Below the pieces are notes generated by a model. That model had not been told where the DNA came from, did not search any database, and saw nothing but the letters and a program-made list of their open reading frames with translations. The translations under genes were made by a program, and so were the position numbers. From positions 14,384,001-14,448,000 of the forward strand of contig OZ316897.1 of NCBI GenBank assembly GCA_973895155.1: 64,000 nt of DNA. The letters are read 5' to 3'. Origin of the DNA: Marsupella aquatica (lineage: Eukaryota; Marchantiophyta). This document shows, piece after piece, positions 1 to 11,338 of the stretch (position 1 is its first letter; each line of letters begins with the position of its first letter).

Positions 1-1918
1 GTCGAGGGGGCTGCAGTTGGGCTGCAGGTCAAGGCGCAGCTGAGGTCAGGGTACCCATCTTTGGGCCAACTGACCCAAGGGTGGTCCATGCCAAAACTGA
101 GGGAATCCGTGACGCCACTGGATCTTGACAAGGGGAACACAATAGCCATTAGATGTGGAGGAGATAACCTGAGTTACTTTTCTATATTTACAAACAAAAA
201 TAGTGGCAATTTGATCAAAAGCCAAAAAATCATGACAATGTGCTATTATGATTTTTGTATGTGTTGTTGCCTTTTTTTTTTTCTTGCCTTGAAACTGAAA
301 GCCTACCCATCCAACAGAGGATAGCTCCTGTAGCCACAAGGGGACAATACCCAGGGAGGATAGCCCATTTGTAAGGTAATCACAAGGGGGCATACCTAGG
401 GATTGGACAGGGACCTAAACCAGGAGGGAAAGGGTTAAACCAAGGTCCCAAAGAGGACTAGCCAAGGGCTCACCTCTACACCACTACACCTCATCCACAG
501 ACACACACACATGCACTCAACAGCCCTTGCATGTGAAGAGGGGATTGAGTTTGGGACAGATAAGTAAACCTACTCATGATTTTAGTAAGTGATGGTGCTT
601 CTTTTGAAAAACCTTTTTACATCTATTTGGCTGCCAGAAGAGTTTTGAAGCAAATCTTTCCTTTCCAACTCCTTTGGTCCTTTCGTCCCCATTTTTGTCA
701 CAAAAGAGCCACCAGCCATGCTGGTTAAGCAAGTTTGTGGATAGTCTCTTTTTTGGTAAACTTTTTGGAAAATTTGCATGAAAACTGTCAAAACCTTTGC
801 AGATGTGTGCCACAAAAGATGTCAGATTTACAAAGAAAATCGGTCCGTAAACCATGATTGTCTTTGGAGCATCTAGCTTGCTATTATTTGGCGAAGTCTG
901 TCTCACGATTGCTCTCCGAAGGTGGTATTACCATGTCCTCGCTCGCATTCAGTTGATTATTTAACGATTGTGAAGTTCTGGTTTAAAGTCGACGTCATAG
1001 ATTTGAAATGTTCACGTCTTGTCGAAGTGGATTGAAGAGTCGGCGACTACAAGATGCGAGACAAGATGGTGGCGAATCATGTCCCTTTCATTCCGTCAGA
1101 CGCTTTTAGATAGTTTTCGAAGCAGAATGGCCACTCCGTCATAGTTACTTATATACATATATATTCCCCTTACAATAGATCATAACATGCAGATCTCCTG
1201 TCAAGCTCGAGCTCAGGATTTCTACATGGTCTGTAATCACGGAACGTAGGTTACATTTCTGAAAGATAAAATGCTGTTCGAGTTCCGATCGATTTCGTTT
1301 GCAAAAAATATGATGATGGTAAACCATTCGTTTCAATTGAATATAATGATGGTAAAGCTACTCCTCCAGAATCTATATCGCTTTCATAATTTTTTTATTC
1401 CAATCTTCTTCTGGTTGAAGTACATTCCAACCGACTATTCAAAGAAAGGAAGTAAAGAGATTCAAATACGTCATGTAAATGTCATTGGCAGAAGCTCAGG
1501 AAATGAAAATCATTTGAAGTGATGATGGCAAGAGTGAGACAAGAGGAGAGGAGAGGCTCGTGCCACAGATCCTACATCTAACTTCAGATTTCCATGCTAA
1601 ATTGCATAGAATTGACAGTCATCCATTTAATTTCAGTATATTAATTAAACCGTGACTTCAGCAACCTGGGATCCCAATTTTGAAAGAAGATGTGTTGGGA
1701 CAACCATTGGGGAGTATATAACTTCCTCTGTGGAAAAGGATACCCAGTTTTATTAGGGCAGCTGCACCCTAAATAGTACTGTAGAACTCTTTCTGGGGAT
1801 TAAACAGATCCAGTACAAAAGGCGTAGACACCACAAAGTGTAAAAGTTACCTGGGTGACTCCTTCAACAGTCTCCCGGGAAAGGTTTCTGCAGTTTGAGA
1901 GAATAGAGACAAGGGGAC
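1..1918. other. Spacer without a recognised gene
   Basis: No reading frame here shows a known domain, a plausible start context or splice borders joining open segments. There is a T run at about 271-282 and a short AC run near 500. The stretch just before 1919 leads directly into the first monomer of the non-LTR element. It may hold older transposon remains, but I cannot name a family. Confidence 0.5.
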
Positions 1919-2965
1919 AGTTTTGAGATTTCGTGACTAGATTTGTGTCATAACTTTCTCCAGGAGTTTCGGATTTGGGAGTTCTGGATTGATTTGAAAA
2001 GATCATGGCGAGGCGGTGAAGATCGATATGAATTGCGCCTCAAACGGTCACCGTATGAGCGAGTTACATCAGATTTAATTTTCGCCATTTTTTCACTTTT
2101 TCTGTGTGTTGGGCGATTTCGCGACTCAATTTGGGTTGTAACTTTCTCCGCGATTTTCGGATTTGGGAGTTCTTGACGGCTTTGGAAAGATCTTGGCGAG
2201 GCGGTGAAGATCGATACGACTTGCGCCCCAAACGGTCACCGTATGAGCGCATTAAGTCGGATTTAAGTTTCGTCGATTTTTCACTTTTTCTGCGCGTTTG
2301 GCGATTTGGGCGATTTCGCGACTCAATTTGGGTAGTAACTTTCTCCGGGAGTTTCGGATTTGGGAGTTCTTGACGGCTTTGGAAAGATCTTGGCGAGGCG
2401 ATGAAGATCGATATGACTTGCGCCTCAAACGGTCACCGTATGAGCGAGTTACATCGGATTTAAGTTTCGTCATTTTTTCACTTTTTCTGCGCGTTTGGCG
2501 ATTTGGCGATTTTGCGACTCAATTTGGGTCGTAACTTTCTCCAGGAGATTCGGATCTGGGAGTTCTTGACGGATTTGGAAAGATCTTGGCGAGGCGGTGA
2601 AGATTGATACGACTTGCGCCCCAAACGGTCACCCTATGAACGAGTTACATCGGATTTAGGTTTTGCCGTTTTTTCACTTTTTCTGCGCGTTTGACCATTT
2701 TGGCGATTTCGCGACTCCATTTGGGTCATAACTTTCTCCAGGAGTTTCGGATCTGGGTGTTCTTGACGGCTTTGGAAAGATCTTGGCGAGGCGGTGAAGA
2801 TCGATATGAATTGCGCCCCAAACGGTCACCAATTGAGCGAGTTTCATCAGATTTAGGTTTCGCCGTTTTTTCACATTGGCTGCGCGTTTGGCGATCTTGG
2901 CGTTTCCACGACTCGATTTGGGGCAACGTATGAGCGAGTCACATCGGCTTTAGGCCATCGCTTCT
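1919..2965 (+). repeat. 197-bp tandem monomers in front of the non-LTR ORF
   Basis: The same landmark, a GCGACTC-like box, recurs near 1932, 2121, 2318, 2514, 2711 and 2908, giving spacings of 189, 197, 196, 197 and 197 bp. Each unit also carries TTGGAAAGATCTTGGCGAGG (or a close variant) and a CGGTCACC...GAGCGAGTTACATC box. The sixth unit has lost most of its middle and runs into the leader at about 2925-2965. Tandem monomers directly upstream of a LINE ORF are the arrangement of mouse L1 promoters, where each monomer adds promoter activity. A promoter role here is inferred from position only. Confidence 0.85.
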
Positions 2966-3247
2966 CCTCCAATTGGTTGTTGCCTTCGGGAGCTGTTGCC
3001 GCACGCTCAATCTAGAGGGCGGATCTTCACTCGCGTCGACTCCCCAACGGACAGATCGACGGGCGTTTCAGCTTTGTTCCTTACTGTTCCTGCACCTGCT
3101 CAACGGTTTCCTAGGCTAGCGGTGGCGTCGTTTCTCGACCTGATGCGGTGGGCTCTCTCCATCGCCTCCCCTTTCTTTTCACATGCCTCGGTTGGGCCTT
3201 TTGTCGCTTCTTGATGCGTTTTTGCTTTTATCGGGTTGCGGCCTGTC

Positions 3248-6200
3248 ATGTCTACGTTGAGAGTGTTGGCGCGGGGCAAGCGCCCAGCCCCACCCCACAC
3301 TTCTCCCCCGTCCTCCCCTCCCCCTCGTGGCCGTCTTCGTGTTTGCTCTTCTTCACTGGATCTCTCTCATCTTCGTGATGATCCCATGCCCGATGCTCTG
3401 CCAGTCCCCCCCGTCTACTGCCCACCCCATCGTCGCCCTGGCTCCTCTCCCCACCCCATTCCCCCTCCACCCATTCATCATCCTCCTCCGGCCTCCTCGT
3501 CCACATCTGTTCCACCCCCACCTCCTGTCCAGTCTTTCCCTGCTCCCTCCCCGGACGAGCGTCCCCTGCATACTTGTCCTGACTGTGGATGGGTTGGCAT
3601 CTCCCTCCCTCATCATCGCGGGCGGGGCCGGTGCCATCGTCGCCAGCAAGCACAATCCCAGCCTCAGCCCCCTATTGACCCGGTTAGCTCTGCCCCTCCC
3701 TCCTTGGAGGCTCCCGAGCAGGCATGGAGTTGGGTTCGCACTCTAGACCCCCTTCCAGCCTACCATCCAAGGTATATTAGACCTCGCCTTTATAACCACA
3801 TTCCTCTGGCGCTGCGCCCTATAGTTCGGTCCTCCTTGTTGCAACTCATGCAGCTTATCTTGGCGCATCCTATGGAGGTCTCCTATTGGTCTTTACTGAT
3901 GTTTTTTCCACAGTGGACTCTTACCCTCCCTAGTCATGGTGGTCGTGTGGGTCACCGTGAGACTGCCTCTCGTATCCATCGTTTTTTACGGGGAGATTGG
4001 GAGCAGCTTCAGGAAGAGTACTTTCTTCGCGCCCGGTCTTTTACCGCCCGTGCTTTGTCTGACCCAGCTCGCCACTCTCATCCCCCTGAGCATAGACGTC
4101 TTCGTCGCTCTTGTCGTTTAGCCCAAGCTGGTGAATATCGTCGGGCTGTCCAGGCCCTTTCTCCCACCACACCAGCCCCCCCTGGCGAGGTCACCTCGTT
4201 GGCCCTTCAGGATCTCCATCCGCAGCCCCATGATCAGCTCCCTTTGTTTGTCGAGGATTTTGAGCCTGAGGAGGATCTTCAGTTTAGTAGGGACCACTTC
4301 ACCTATGCCTTCCTCCATGCCCCGCGTTGTTCTGCTGGTGGCCCCTCCGGCTATGTCTTTGAGCATTTTCGTGATTTATTCCCCCCTGAGGATCCTCAGT
4401 TTGGTTTTCCAGTTTTCTTCTCCTTTTGCCAGTGTATTGCAGCCGGTCGTTTGCCTCCTCCCGTCTCTCGGCTCTTGAGTGCTTCTCGTTTATTGGCCAT
4501 GGCTAAGTCTTCGTCGGGTGTTCGGCCAATTGCTATTGGGGAGGTTTTTCTTCGTCTTGTGTCTCGCACACTTTCCTCACAGTTTCGCTCTGCACTATCG
4601 GATCATCTCTCTCCACATCAGTTTGCAGTTGGCGTTCCTGGCGGTTGTGAGACGGTTATTGCGGGTATTCGAGCTACATTGGACCTCCACCCTGATTGGG
4701 TTGTCCTCCAGGTTGATGTCTCTAACGCTTTTAATACGGTTTCTCGGGCAGCCATTTTTCGTGCTTTGAGGGCGGCGGATCCAGACATCCAGTCCCTGAT
4801 CCCCTTTGTCCGTTGTTTTTATGGACTCGAGGCCCCACTCTTCTATAGTCATCACTCCTCTACAGGTGTGTATACCACTCTTTCCTCTGCAGAAGGTACA
4901 CGTCAGGGTGACCCTTTGGGTGGGCCTCTTTTTGCCATTGCCCATTTTACAGCTTTACAGGAAGCTGCCATGGCCCACCCCCAGTGTATCTTCCCCTCCC
5001 TTTCAGATGACACCCACATCATTGGTCCTCCTGCCGCGGTTACTTCTGCCCTCGCCACTCTTTCCACCCATTTGATGGGCCTCGGTTTACGAGTTCAGCC
5101 TGTGAAGAGTCGTGCATGGAGTCCAGCTGGGTTACCCTCTGATCTTGTGCTTCCCCCAGGGTTCTTATGTCCAGCCGATGGTCTTCGGGTCCTTGGCTCC
5201 CCAGTCGGTACCGCCTCTTTTTGCTCATCTTTCATCGCTGACTCTATACAGGCTGCCTTAGCCCATACTCCTATGCTCCCTAAGTTAGCAGATTCTCAGG
5301 CAGCATTTGGGATGTTGTTGAGGTGCATCCACCCTCGTGCGTCTTATCTGGCTAGGACGCATCCCCCTACCGAGGATCTTTGTCTCCACCTTCGAGCATT
5401 TGATGTCTCCATTCGTCAGACCCTGGCCTCTCTTTTAGGTCCAGGTACGTTGCTCTCATCTCCGTGGCTTCATCGACAACTCAGTCTTCCTATTTCGCAG
5501 GGTGGTTTTGGGCTTACTTCCATTGAGAGCCTTGCACCTTTGGCCTTTTTGGGTGCATGGGCGGCCGCCTTCTCGTTGTTGGCCGATCGTTTTCTTATTG
5601 AGGATCGCCCTTTTTTACTTTCATCTCTCATGGAGGTAGAGGAGGGTTCCCTCCCGTTTCAGGTTCATTTGCGCGCAGCGCGGTCCTCATTACCAGATCC
5701 CGTTCGCGCCGCGTTACCTTCTTTCCAGGAGTTTTTATCCTTGGATCCCGTTCGTCTTCAGGCAGACCTCGCTGGGCGTATGCACACTTTCACCCTTTCC
5801 AGCATCCTCTCCGAGGCACCTGACACGGACCGAGCTCGGATTCTTTCTTCCGGAGGGAAGGGCGCAGGTGGATGGCTTCAGGCCAATCCAGTCATTCCTC
5901 ATTTGCGGATGTCTTCAACGGAGTTCTCCACAGCCATGCGTCTTCGTCTGGGGCTGCCCCACCCACTTCTTGCAGGTTTACCTCCTTCTTGCACTTGTGG
6001 GAAGCCTTGTGATGCCACAGGTGTCCATCTTCTTCGGTGCAGTTTGGGAGGTGAAACCATTATTGTTCACGACGCTGTGCAAGATGCGACTGCTCAGGTT
6101 CTCTCTGGCTCTTTGGTATGCGTGCGGCGGGAGGTGGTACTCGAGTTACCTGGTCCTCCATCACAGCGGTTACGGGTGGATCTTACCATGGTCCGTGAGG

Positions 6201-6643
6201 GTCAACGTACTTTGGCAGATGTTGTGGTGGCAAACCCATTGCGCCAAGACATCATTGGGACAGCGGCAACTACGGCAGGGGCAGCAGCGTCACGTGCGGC
6301 AACAACGAAGGAGGCCAAATATGCTGCACGAGCTTCATCCGACAGCTTCCTCCCCCTTGCTGTGGAGCTATTTGGGCGTCTTCATCCTCAGTTTGATGGG
6401 CTTCTTCGGCAAGCTGCCCGGGATGTTCATGGCCGAATGGGTCCCACCGGACCCCCGCTTTCTATTTTGACCACGCACTTTCGCCAACGCATTTCAGTCA
6501 CCTTACAGCGTGCTCAAGCTCGGGCCATCTATCGTCGATCTCTTACAGTGGGTGCTAGTGTGCCTCCGCAGCGGCTAGCTCCCCTTGAGGATGTTCCAAT
6601 CCCACTTGCCGATCTAGTTTTGACTCTTGATGTGGACCATTAG
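3248..6643 (+). CDS. Reverse transcriptase/endonuclease polyprotein of RLE non-LTR element
   Basis: Intact ORF of 1131 residues from the ATG at 3248; the same frame opens a few codons earlier with no ATG. The N-terminus (to about residue 100) is rich in Pro and Ser. A zinc finger follows, with C110, C113, H122 and C129/H130, a likely DNA or RNA binder. The reverse transcriptase covers about residues 380-680: RPIAIGEV, the catalytic Asp in LQVDVSNAF (D490), the GTRQGDPL box, and SLSDD (D587, D588) in place of the common YADD/FADD. A cysteine/histidine cluster C915, C917, C921, H927, C931 precedes a nuclease-like segment with D978, D991 (ADVVVANP) and K1024 (KEAKY), the pattern of the restriction-like endonuclease in R2-type elements. 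No stops or frameshifts. Base composition is richer in C and G than the surrounding spacer. Family-level assignment is firm; clade (NeSL/Utopia-like or other) is not. Confidence 0.85.
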   Translation: MSTLRVLARGKRPAPPHTSPPSSPPPRGRLRVCSSSLDLSHLRDDPMPDALPVPPVYCPPHRRPGSSPHPIPPPPIHHPPPASSSTSVPPPPPVQSFPAPSPDERPLHTCPDCGWVGISLPHHRGRGRCHRRQQAQSQPQPPIDPVSSAPPSLEAPEQAWSWVRTLDPLPAYHPRYIRPRLYNHIPLALRPIVRSSLLQLMQLILAHPMEVSYWSLLMFFPQWTLTLPSHGGRVGHRETASRIHRFLRGDWEQLQEEYFLRARSFTARALSDPARHSHPPEHRRLRRSCRLAQAGEYRRAVQALSPTTPAPPGEVTSLALQDLHPQPHDQLPLFVEDFEPEEDLQFSRDHFTYAFLHAPRCSAGGPSGYVFEHFRDLFPPEDPQFGFPVFFSFCQCIAAGRLPPPVSRLLSASRLLAMAKSSSGVRPIAIGEVFLRLVSRTLSSQFRSALSDHLSPHQFAVGVPGGCETVIAGIRATLDLHPDWVVLQVDVSNAFNTVSRAAIFRALRAADPDIQSLIPFVRCFYGLEAPLFYSHHSSTGVYTTLSSAEGTRQGDPLGGPLFAIAHFTALQEAAMAHPQCIFPSLSDDTHIIGPPAAVTSALATLSTHLMGLGLRVQPVKSRAWSPAGLPSDLVLPPGFLCPADGLRVLGSPVGTASFCSSFIADSIQAALAHTPMLPKLADSQAAFGMLLRCIHPRASYLARTHPPTEDLCLHLRAFDVSIRQTLASLLGPGTLLSSPWLHRQLSLPISQGGFGLTSIESLAPLAFLGAWAAAFSLLADRFLIEDRPFLLSSLMEVEEGSLPFQVHLRAARSSLPDPVRAALPSFQEFLSLDPVRLQADLAGRMHTFTLSSILSEAPDTDRARILSSGGKGAGGWLQANPVIPHLRMSSTEFSTAMRLRLGLPHPLLAGLPPSCTCGKPCDATGVHLLRCSLGGETIIVHDAVQDATAQVLSGSLVCVRREVVLELPGPPSQRLRVDLTMVREGQRTLADVVVANPLRQDIIGTAATTAGAAASRAATTKEAKYAARASSDSFLPLAVELFGRLHPQFDGLLRQAARDVHGRMGPTGPPLSILTTHFRQRISVTLQRAQARAIYRRSLTVGASVPPQRLAPLEDVPIPLADLVLTLDVDH

Positions 6644-6900
6644 CTTTTTGCCACAATCGGTAGGAATGATGAGGACCTCGGTCCGCTTGGGTTAGTTTTA
6701 GTCTCTCTCTCTTTCTTGGTTTTTAGGGGTTCCCTATTGTTCATTTCTTACTTTTAGTTCCTCTTTCTTGGTGTTTAGTGGTTCCCTTTTGCTCACTTCT
6801 TTTTCGATTGGTTTTGTTCACTTGGGCCCTCTTTTGTTTGTTCATTTGTACTCTGTTTGGTCCCTTTGTATATAAAAAGTGTGTATATTTTATTTTTTTC
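6644..6900 (+). other. 3' untranslated region of the non-LTR element
   Basis: T-rich stretch after the stop codon. It contains an imperfect direct repeat: a CTCTTTCTTGG...TTAG..GGTTCCC module occurs at about 6708-6735 and again at 6762-6790. It ends in GTATATAAAAAG and a short T run near 6890-6899. There is no long poly(A), as in many R2-like elements, which end without one. The true 3' boundary is uncertain by tens of bases. Confidence 0.5.
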
Positions 6901-9900
6901 AACAGACGCTACTGGTAAGCGGAAGATCTACTGTACTACACTCATCGCTGAAAATCAATTGCGCGCGTGATGCATAGATTGTTGTGGGTTGATGGAGGTG
7001 TATTGCGGTGTATTGCGATGGAGGACGATATCCATGGCACTGGAGATCACTTTCATGTACAGTACGACTTAAAACTATAAGGCAAATAGGCTTTAGTGAC
7101 GATGGAGGTATACTCGAAATTTCACACTCAGCTCAATGCGGAAACTCGTTTGGCTCACTTTCCTTACGAAAAATGCCAACCATGCGTGTGGCGTGGCATG
7201 GGCCGGGCAATGCAGCGTGGGATTGACAAGGGGCGAAAGGGCAGAAAGGCAGGTGGAACGGTCCTCTATAGTCTGGGAAGCACATGCAGGCAGCGTTTCA
7301 TGCGGAAAGAAGGAATTATAGTATGTCAACCATGCAATCAGAAATGAAAACCTGATTGCAACTGAAATTCTGTTGCTAATAAAAGACATGCCGTATGAGT
7401 TTTTGCGGCCGGAAAAAGGTTGCCTGTCAAACCAGAGGGAGGCAGCTCGTTTACAGCGTCCTCAAATACGAAGTTGTCTCGATATGAAAACCAATAGATG
7501 TTCAACCTTCGCTGGAAAGCTGGCTAGTAGATTTCCTCACAGATTTGCCTCAAAGATTCACAAAGAGAAAGATCAAGTATAGATGGGTCGTCAGGATTCA
7601 CGGGAGGTGCCTAGCTGGTGCCTCACGTCCTGGAATAGAGTGCCTTGTGGACCCTGGAGCAGACGGGTACTGCACAGAGGGTCAACTTTGGTTTGACTGC
7701 CACTCTGATGTCACCAACGTGAGCGCTGCCTCCCATATACGTAAACAAAGAGAGTTCCATTAATGGAGAGTAGATGAACTGTATAAGTCTACAGATTTGT
7801 ACGATTTGTATTTCCTTGTTGTGGGTACAAGTGCACAACAGGAGTGACAATTCAATTGTATGAATGTATGCGAGTCGGACGGAAGTACAGTATTGAATTC
7901 AGAAGCAGATGTGACTAGCAACAGCAAGAATTCACGGTTCGAATAAGCTCATCAATGTGGTGAAGATCAACGGTTGCAACAGGAGTAGTCTACTAGTGTG
8001 GTACTACAGCTTTTTCAAGAGACATGAGGCGGGACATGAGGTCCGAATACAATCATACTTCTGCGTCGCCTGGAGCTGTGGATGCACGAATGTACTGTTG
8101 AAGATCGACTCCAGTTGCGACAAATTGGACAAGACAAGCATCTCGCATGTCAAAACACCAGAGCAGGAAAATTCCGTGTATTTATGTGAACAAGACTGAA
8201 GATCTGGGGAAAATCTACAGTTATAACAAACTCACTAGCAACAGGACCTCATCAATGTAGGGACCTCAACGATTGCAGGCATAAACTTGGGAGGTCTTCA
8301 AGGTGTACGTTCGTGGTGCTCCATGCCATTTTAGTTCCAGGATAGAAAGTACTTCAATTTTCTTCCCGCAGCAACCTATTTCAGGGACAGACAATAACGA
8401 ATTCATTATACTGAGTGACAGCTAGAAATTTTGTCCCCTTCGAATGCCATCAAAGACGGTAACAGATTCCTTGTGTATCGCACTAGCGCCAATTATTCAA
8501 CTTCAGTTTGGACTCTGGCTGCAGTGCTATCGGAATGACTGACTTTGCAATCACGTCACTGCGACATATATTGGTTGAATGTTTAGATTGGACAGCAAAT
8601 TAGTACTTACTTGCAAACAAAGATCTTAGAATTTCAACTGCTCCAGAGAGTCCCAAAGTTTCCGGCCGGGAAAATAGGTAATTAAAGAGAACTGCGTATC
8701 TGATTTGATTTCTGACCTGATGTAATCTAGTACTCCGTAAACCATCGGATTCAATTGTCCTCAGTGTTGAACCTGGGGTACCTGTCATAGACATGTGTCG
8801 AGAACCTCTCCCCTCCCCGCACCCACGCCCACAAATCCTCACAATGCTGAATAAAAGCCACGCGTAAAGAGGATCGTGACAACGAGTACGTCAGCTTCAT
8901 CAATTCCTTGTTGATTTGACCGAATCACGCAAATATCTCGTGCTAGGTTCACAGCTTCACATGCCACGCTAGATATAGCGTTAAGACTTTCATGCAATGC
9001 GAATCGGTTAGGCTCTTCTCTGGATTTGAATAGTAATAGATATATCCACGGCTAGTGCTATTTGTACTGGTTTAGTACGAGCGAGCTTTTTCACGTCACT
9101 TACGATAAATTCGATCACAGAATTCAAGCGAAAAGATATGTACCACAGGCCCTCGCGGTCTGCAACACATCCCGCAACACATTTAACATTGCACACCAAA
9201 ATGCCGCTCAAAAATGGATAGGCAGAAGATTCACAATTACGATCCGTGGAGCGAAGCTGCAGCTCGTTGAACAAAAACCAAATTATGAACTACTCAGATC
9301 GAGAGCTTGCTTTAATTTTCCTGTTTTGTAGCTAGCTCCTGCTGACTGTTAACCTCACATTATGCCTGCATCATGGTGTGATAGAAAAAGGTGGGTGCAT
9401 TGCAAATTTCAAGACATAACTACCATCTGTTTCGATCTCACGCACAAGGTGAAGCCCGTCACTACCATAGACCCATAGTGTATCATCTCCCAATCAAGCA
9501 CAGTACGTAGGCAAACACTGGTCTGTTATCAGAGCTATAACTGTACATCCTTTCGACGGTTTCAAACGCCGACCGCTGCATAAATATGCAGCACAGTCGC
9601 TCCAGCCTCCAGGCGTAAGATCCTGTCGTGGGCATGAAGAGCCTAAATGTGGCAAAGGTCAACTGAGTCCGTTCTTTCGAGAATGGAGTGCCGTCATTGG
9701 CTTTATTTTAGTGAGTGATGAGTTGTTGATCCTGACTGCGCATGGTACTCACGTTCTCCGTTGCCAATGCCTGTCATCCATGCAATACATATATTCCCAC
9801 CTCGTCGACGAGCGTTAGTAGTGGCAAGACCTCACATCGGAGAGAACATAACGCTCCGAAGCTTTCTGGTTCTTTCGATGTGGTTACAAAGCAGTGACAC

Positions 9901-10851
9901 TGCGGATATAATTATAATCCCTCCTTGGCATGTATGCTTCCGACCTTCCGTTGTCTCCATACAGTGTTGTACGTTTTGAGATTCATTATCAGGGGAACTC
10001 CGGGAGATCCATAGCTTCATTCTTTAATTCCCATTTTCCCTAACGACCTCTGCGCCGATTGCATTTGATTCGCTTCATTTGCGATTGTGAGCAAAGGATG
10101 ATGGAGTTAATAATCTACCGGATTGGTCTTACGGCGCGGCATGAGATAGACTGGATATGTACAGTGCATAACTGCAGATTAATGCGTGCTCGGCGCCATT
10201 CAAGAATTGAGTAATTTAAGGAGTGATTAATTTATGGAATAGAATGAGGTAAATTTTGTCACAATCGTGACGGATATATATGTACAGTTTGAAAGTCAGA
10301 TTTGATGAGTGAACGCGTGAACAAGAATGTGCGTTGACTGCATTTGAAATCTTGAGTGAGGAGTCCTTCAGTGCATGCACGTTCACCTTCCATGACAACA
10401 CCTTCGAAGACTGACCTTGCAACTATAGTAGTCGGTTAACTCTCGAATCCGTGACCTCCATTCTGCAGCATTCGACGTCGAGCACATCGTCTCTTGGCAG
10501 TTGATTGCTGGGAGCTGATAAAACGTGAAGTCACACACGCAAAACTAAATGCTCATCCGATTCGTCATCATAGACTCATGACAGTAAGAAACTGGCGGAG
10601 GATTTGTTGCATCTTGAAATCTGTGAACACAGGAGTCAATCCTCTGAGAGGAATCGTTTCAGAGCACATGTTGGATTTCTGTACTGTAGACCTATGGGAT
10701 TTTGGAATGTTGGGATTTCTCCAGATGAGTGGGATTTCAGAACAGAGTGTCTGACTAGCGATTTCTAGATAAATGGGATTTACAAAAGGTTGTTCCAACT
10801 AGGGTATGTATGTGAATGTTCCTTTCGCCCATTCTTGAAATCACCTCATTA
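6901..10851. other. Spacer without a recognised gene
   Basis: Only short frames with no known motif. There is a weak direct repeat: the segment around 7913-7980 (CTAGCAACAG, then CTCATCAATGT and AACGGTTGC) is echoed at about 8231-8276. I see no tRNA-like cloverleaf, no LTR pair and no convincing exon chain. Confidence 0.45.
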
Positions 10852-11219
10852 GAGCATCTCCAACTAAACAGTGAGGTTTTATTTAATTCTGATTGAATGG
10901 TCGACCAAACCAGCAAAGAAAATGGAACTAGTCAGGTCCAACCCACTCCGCCCGCATGCTATTGGGTTTTTTGTTAATGGACCTGTAAATGGAGGAGATT
11001 ATACAATACATATTAGGACTCTTTATTGGGTTGGTTGTTTTCAAGATTTCAATCTACACTCATCAGATGCTGATACCTACTTTAGGGGAATTATCCCATG
11101 AGGGTGTTGGTTGCTTTTCAGTGAGCTATGATACATACTTACATTGAACTAAGAAAAGTACAGTCTGGGTATTTAACATACCCAATATTAAGCAAAACCC
11201 CACTGGGTTGGACATGCTC
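10852..11219. mobile_element. Putative MITE, PIF/Harbinger-like
   Basis: The left end reads GAGCATCTCCAAC (10852-10864), and the right end is its inverse with one mismatch (GTTGGACATGCTC, 11207-11219). This GAGCATCTCCAAC-type end is familiar from plant PIF/Harbinger-derived MITEs. The flanking three bases are TTA on the left and CTA on the right, close to the TTA/TAA target duplication of that superfamily. The interior of about 340 bp has no coding potential. Called from the terminal repeats alone. Confidence 0.45.
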
Positions 11220-11338
11220 CTAGCCTGGCTAGACAGCAGTTTAAGAAGCCAGAGATTGAAGGGCAAGTCTGGAAGTGTTCCAGCCCTTGACATTCTGACC
11301 TCTGAATCTCTAATGAAACTATTGAACAACTCAGAACA

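Larger units (their letters stand above)
1919..6900 (+). mobile_element. RLE-type non-LTR retrotransposon, apparently full length
   Basis: The unit consists of a 5' array of about 197-bp monomers (1919-2965), a leader, one long intact ORF (3248-6643) and a T-rich 3' untranslated region. The ORF has a zinc finger, a reverse transcriptase and a C-terminal CCHC plus PD-(D/E)XK-like nuclease. That order is known from the R2/R4/NeSL/Utopia/Hero group, in which the nuclease nicks a chosen target and the nick primes reverse transcription. There is no apurinic-endonuclease domain and no RNase H, so it is not a typical plant L1. The 5' and 3' limits are estimates: I could not find a target duplication or a clear poly(A) tail. 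The uninterrupted ORF suggests recent activity. The exact clade is uncertain. Confidence 0.8.

Noticed and set aside
1919-2965. Regular repeat array considered as CRISPR or satellite
   Set aside because: The units are about 197 bp and similar along their whole length, with no short repeat/unique spacer pattern, and only one short array sits directly before a LINE ORF.
3252-3653. Minus-strand frame of 133 codons opposite the non-LTR ORF
   Set aside because: It is an antisense shadow of the Pro-rich, GC-rich N-terminus of the reverse transcriptase protein.
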